Positions 6,290 to 8,371 of a DNA stretch of 8,371 nucleotides are shown in pieces. Positions within the stretch are counted from its first letter, which is position 1. Each line of letters starts with the position of its first letter. Source of the stretch: Nitrospiria bacterium (lineage in GTDB: Bacteria; Nitrospirota; CAKKRA01; 9FT-COMBO-42-15); contig CAKKST010000016.1 of assembly GCA_919903585.1 (NCBI GenBank), positions 1-8,371 of the forward strand. Reading direction: 5' to 3'. The translations under genes and the position numbers were made by a program. The notes under the pieces are model-generated. The model made no database searches. It was not told the DNA's origin and was given only the letters and a program-made list of their open reading frames with translations.

Positions 6290-6496
6290 CTACAAAATTG
6301 TAATTTTTTTACCTTTTTGTCTATCTATATTATATTTACTCATCTTATAGGCAAGCATCCGTTCTGTAATATCAAGCCTCCTTGACGCCCTTGCAATTAT
6401 CCAGTTACAGTTATTAAGTGCTTCAAGGATTAATCTCTTTTCAAGCTCTTCCACTGTCTTTTTAAGAGATATTACAAATTCTTCTTTAACACTCAT
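6290..6496 (-). CDS. Small NifA/Fis-type HTH protein, copy 1
   Basis: A 68-aa protein made almost wholly of one DNA-binding domain: a helix EELEKRLILEAL, then NCNWIIARASRRL and LDITERMLAYKMSKYNI, the HTH_8/Fis fold found at the C-terminus of sigma-54 activators. The W-x-x-A-x-A-x-x-L and TxR-x-x-(A/G)YK pattern is closest to NifA C-termini. It lacks the GAF sensor and AAA+ ATPase, so it should bind DNA, probably as a dimer, without activating sigma-54 itself. A short basic tail KGKKITIL follows. Its ATG overlaps the amt-1 stop (ATGA, 4-base overlap), indicating translational coupling to the channel. Its target is unknown: competing with a full-length NifA/NtrC-type activator is one option, acting as a Fis-like architectural factor another. 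I know of no named family for this gene. Confidence 0.85.
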   Translation of the reverse strand: MSVKEEFVISLKKTVEELEKRLILEALNNCNWIIARASRRLDITERMLAYKMSKYNIDRQKGKKITIL

Positions 6497-7716
6497 AAGG
6501 TATAACCACTCTCTCCATGTTGAGTTAGATCAAGGCCTATACTCTCTTCCTCTTCGTTAATCCTCAATCCCACAACCCAATCAACGATTTTTAGAATCAC
6601 AAAGGTATAGAAAAATACATATAGGTATGTACCAATCACAGCAATGGCCTGAATACCTAAGAGTGGGGGATTACCTGAAAAAAGGCCATCAATACCAGCA
6701 GGATTTATTTTAGTTGATGCAAAGAGGCCTGTTGCCAAGGCGCCCCATGTACCTCCAACTGCATGGATGCCGAAGACATCAAAGGAGTCATCATAACCGA
6801 GCCTCGGCTTTAGGATAACTGCGAGGTAACAAAGGATACCTGCTGCAGAACCAATAAAGAGTGAAGACAGAGGGCTTACAAAACCCGAGGCAGGTGTAAT
6901 TGCAACGAGCCCTGCCACAGAACCGCTTACTGCGCCAATTACAGTCGGTTTGCCTTTTTGAACCCATTCAATAATCATCCAGCTTATAAATCCTGCTGAG
7001 GCAGAGAGATTTGTATTTACAAAGGCAGTGGTAGCGATACTACCTGCTGAAAGGGCGCTCCCTGCATTGAACCCGAACCAACCAAACCATAAAAGCGCAG
7101 CGCCAGTGATGGTTAATGTACGATTATGCGGCGGCATAGGATTTATCCCATAGCCCTTTCGCTTGCCTATCACAAAGGCTGCAGTTAATGCGGCAACACC
7201 TGAGCTGATATGGACAACTGTGCCGCCAGCAAAGTCCAGCGCTCCGAGTACCGAGCCTATCCAGCCGCCACCCCAGACCCAGTGTGCAAGTGGCGCATAA
7301 ACAAAGGTCACCCAGAGTATTGTAAATAAAAGGAATGCTGAAAACTTCATCCTTTCTGCAAAGGCGCCTGTAATCAGGGTAGGTGTAATGATTGCAAACA
7401 TCATCTGAAAGATCACAAAACTTAGATGCGGGATTGAAGCAGCATGAGGGCCTGGCTCATGGCCGACACCTTTAAGCCCGAACCATTCCAAACCACCAAT
7501 AATCCCTCCCTTGTCAGGCCCAAAGGCAATGGTGTAACCCCACAGCACCCATATTACACTTACCACACAGAGGATTGTAAGGCTGTGCATCATGGTGCCG
7601 AGAATATTCTTTCTTCTTGCCATGCCGCCATAAAATAGGGCAAGGCCAGGTGTCATCAACATCACAAGTGCAGTGGATATGAGCATCCATGCAGTATCAC
7701 CTGTATCTATCTTCAC
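6493..7716 (-). CDS. amt: Ammonium channel, AmtB type without signal peptide (amt-1)
   Basis: A 407-aa ammonium channel. It begins almost directly at the first membrane helix (MKIDTGDTAWMLISTALVML) and so lacks the signal peptide and linker seen in amt-2 and amt-3. Pore markers are present: FQMMF gate, HWVWGGG, LDFAGGTVVH, WFGWFGFNAGS and GIHAVGG, with the C-terminal GLRINEEEESIGLDLTQHG tail. The start is GTG 7716, with AGGAGGT at 7731-7725 as ribosome binding site. This site and the start codon lie inside one arm of a long inverted repeat, so initiation may depend on RNA folding. The gene is 109 bases after nrfA, so it may take up or retain ammonium made by nitrite reduction. It overlaps HTH-1 by 4 bases and is the likely relative of amt-2. 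Confidence 0.94.
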   Translation of the reverse strand: MKIDTGDTAWMLISTALVMLMTPGLALFYGGMARRKNILGTMMHSLTILCVVSVIWVLWGYTIAFGPDKGGIIGGLEWFGLKGVGHEPGPHAASIPHLSFVIFQMMFAIITPTLITGAFAERMKFSAFLLFTILWVTFVYAPLAHWVWGGGWIGSVLGALDFAGGTVVHISSGVAALTAAFVIGKRKGYGINPMPPHNRTLTITGAALLWFGWFGFNAGSALSAGSIATTAFVNTNLSASAGFISWMIIEWVQKGKPTVIGAVSGSVAGLVAITPASGFVSPLSSLFIGSAAGILCYLAVILKPRLGYDDSFDVFGIHAVGGTWGALATGLFASTKINPAGIDGLFSGNPPLLGIQAIAVIGTYLYVFFYTFVILKIVDWVVGLRINEEEESIGLDLTQHGESGYTL

Positions 7717-7825
7717 CCCGTTAGACCTCCTTTTTCAAATTTCAATCCATTCCAGTTTTTAAATCCCATTAGACCTTCATGCTTAAAACAATTTACAAAA
7801 GGTTCAATTTTAGGTCTAACGGGGT
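7715..7825 (-). promoter_or_regulatory. Three-arm RNA structure between nrfA and amt-1
   Basis: In the minus-strand transcript, arm A ACCCCGTTAGACCT (7825-7812) starts right after the nrfA TGA. Arm B AGGTCTAATGGG (7776-7765) lies in mid-gap. Arm C AGGTCTAACGGGGT (7728-7715) contains the last four bases of the amt-1 Shine-Dalgarno and reaches into its GTG. A pairs perfectly with C over 14 bp (83-nt loop), or with B over 12 bp including one G-U (35-nt loop). The two pairings exclude each other: A-C hides the start, A-B frees it. A ribosome ending nrfA would also cover arm A. A dispersed repeat is the alternative explanation. Confidence 0.5.
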
Positions 7826-8371
7826 TCATCTTGACACCTCTGTTAATAATTTGGCCTTTTTAGAAACATTCTTCTTAAATCCTGTCTTTCCATCCTTTGA
7901 CATATATCTCTCAGCAACAATCCTATCAATCTTAGCCATATCAAATTCAGGTGGAACTGCACCTGTCTTTAATATAGCCTCCCTCGCCAGGATCTCTGCC
8001 TGACGGCCCTGATCAAGGGCATCACCCAATACACGCAATGACTCAGGTGGATTGTGAAATCCCATGCTGTTTTCTGCACCTATCCATGTATTACGGTAGT
8101 ATGCCTCCTCATAAATCTCTTTGGCCTTGTTAAGCAATCCCTTATCTACTTTTGAGTTCTTCCCTGCTGCCTCTATCATCAATGCTGCACGGGCTACTGA
8201 ATACCCTGCCTTTGTAAACATATGATTTACCCGATCCTGAATATTAAAGACCTGCTCCTTTAACCATTCAGCGCTCTGATTATGGCACTGCATACATGCC
8301 TTCATATTCTTTTTGAGAGGAGACTCCCATCTATGGGAGGATATCTTCTCCCTGCCAACACGCTCATAGGG
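7826..8371 (-). CDS. nrfA: Cytochrome c nitrite reductase (ammonia-forming), C-terminal part
   Basis: The last 181 codons of a periplasmic multihaem enzyme that reduces nitrite to ammonium with six electrons. The gene enters from the right edge, so its start, signal peptide and the first haems, including the active-site haem, are not visible. The visible part begins PYERVGREKISSHRWESPLK, with a conserved His before SPL that is probably a haem ligand. It continues with one haem c site, CMQCH, and the helical C-terminal domain with ENSMGFHNPPESLRVLGDA, a hallmark of the cytochrome c552/NrfA family (another conserved His). The Met at 8305 is internal, not a start, because homology continues upstream without a break. 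Octahaem nitrite reductases share parts of this fold and cannot be excluded fully. amt-1 follows after 109 bases. Confidence 0.85.
   Translation of the reverse strand, partial: PYERVGREKISSHRWESPLKKNMKACMQCHNQSAEWLKEQVFNIQDRVNHMFTKAGYSVARAALMIEAAGKNSKVDKGLLNKAKEIYEEAYYRNTWIGAENSMGFHNPPESLRVLGDALDQGRQAEILAREAILKTGAVPPEFDMAKIDRIVAERYMSKDGKTGFKKNVSKKAKLLTEVSR

Noticed and set aside
7779..8003. Plus-strand frame of 74 codons opposite the nrfA end
   Set aside because: It is antisense to the conserved NrfA C-terminal domain and has no independent support.

Overview
All recognisable genes in this window lie on the minus strand, so transcription runs from high to low coordinates. In that order the layout is: the 3' end of a nitrite-to-ammonium reductase gene (nrfA, cut by the right edge); an ammonium channel gene (amt-1); a tiny NifA/Fis-type helix-turn-helix gene (HTH-1) overlapping it by 4 bases; a second, closely related channel gene with a signal peptide (amt-2); a second tiny HTH gene (HTH-2) that has lost its ATG; a 268-bp regulatory gap with a sigma-54 promoter; a third channel gene of a different subclass (amt-3); two PII signalling genes; and glutamine-dependent NAD+ synthetase (nadE). 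The left 190 bases hold only G/C-rich hairpin repeats.

The genes form one nitrogen neighbourhood. NrfA produces ammonium, three Amt channels move or sense it, PII proteins read 2-oxoglutarate and ATP/ADP and usually gate Amt channels, and NadE consumes glutamine. The key Amt pore residues are present in all three channels, so none looks like a pseudogene. The two PII paralogues are about 83% identical by eye. The copy beside amt-3 has Phe at position 51, the usual uridylylated Tyr, while the copy beside nadE keeps Tyr51.

The most unusual feature is a tandemly duplicated two-gene module: Amt channel plus a free-standing DNA-binding domain that looks like the C-terminus of NifA, without the sensor and AAA+ parts. 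In copy 1 the stop and start codons overlap as ATGA. In copy 2 the same site reads ATAA, yet the HTH reading frame is conserved. A second unusual point is the nrfA/amt-1 gap. There a 14-nt segment directly after the nrfA stop can pair either with a decoy segment or with the Shine-Dalgarno and start region of amt-1. This could be a translational switch or the remains of a dispersed hairpin repeat, a relative of which sits in the amt-3 leader.

The organism is a Gram-negative-type bacterium with moderate GC, sigma-54 control and periplasmic multihaem cytochromes. An anaerobic or facultative lineage such as Nitrospirota or Desulfobacterota would fit, but this is a weak guess from gene content and repeat style. 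No RNA genes, CRISPR arrays, transposases or phage genes were seen.
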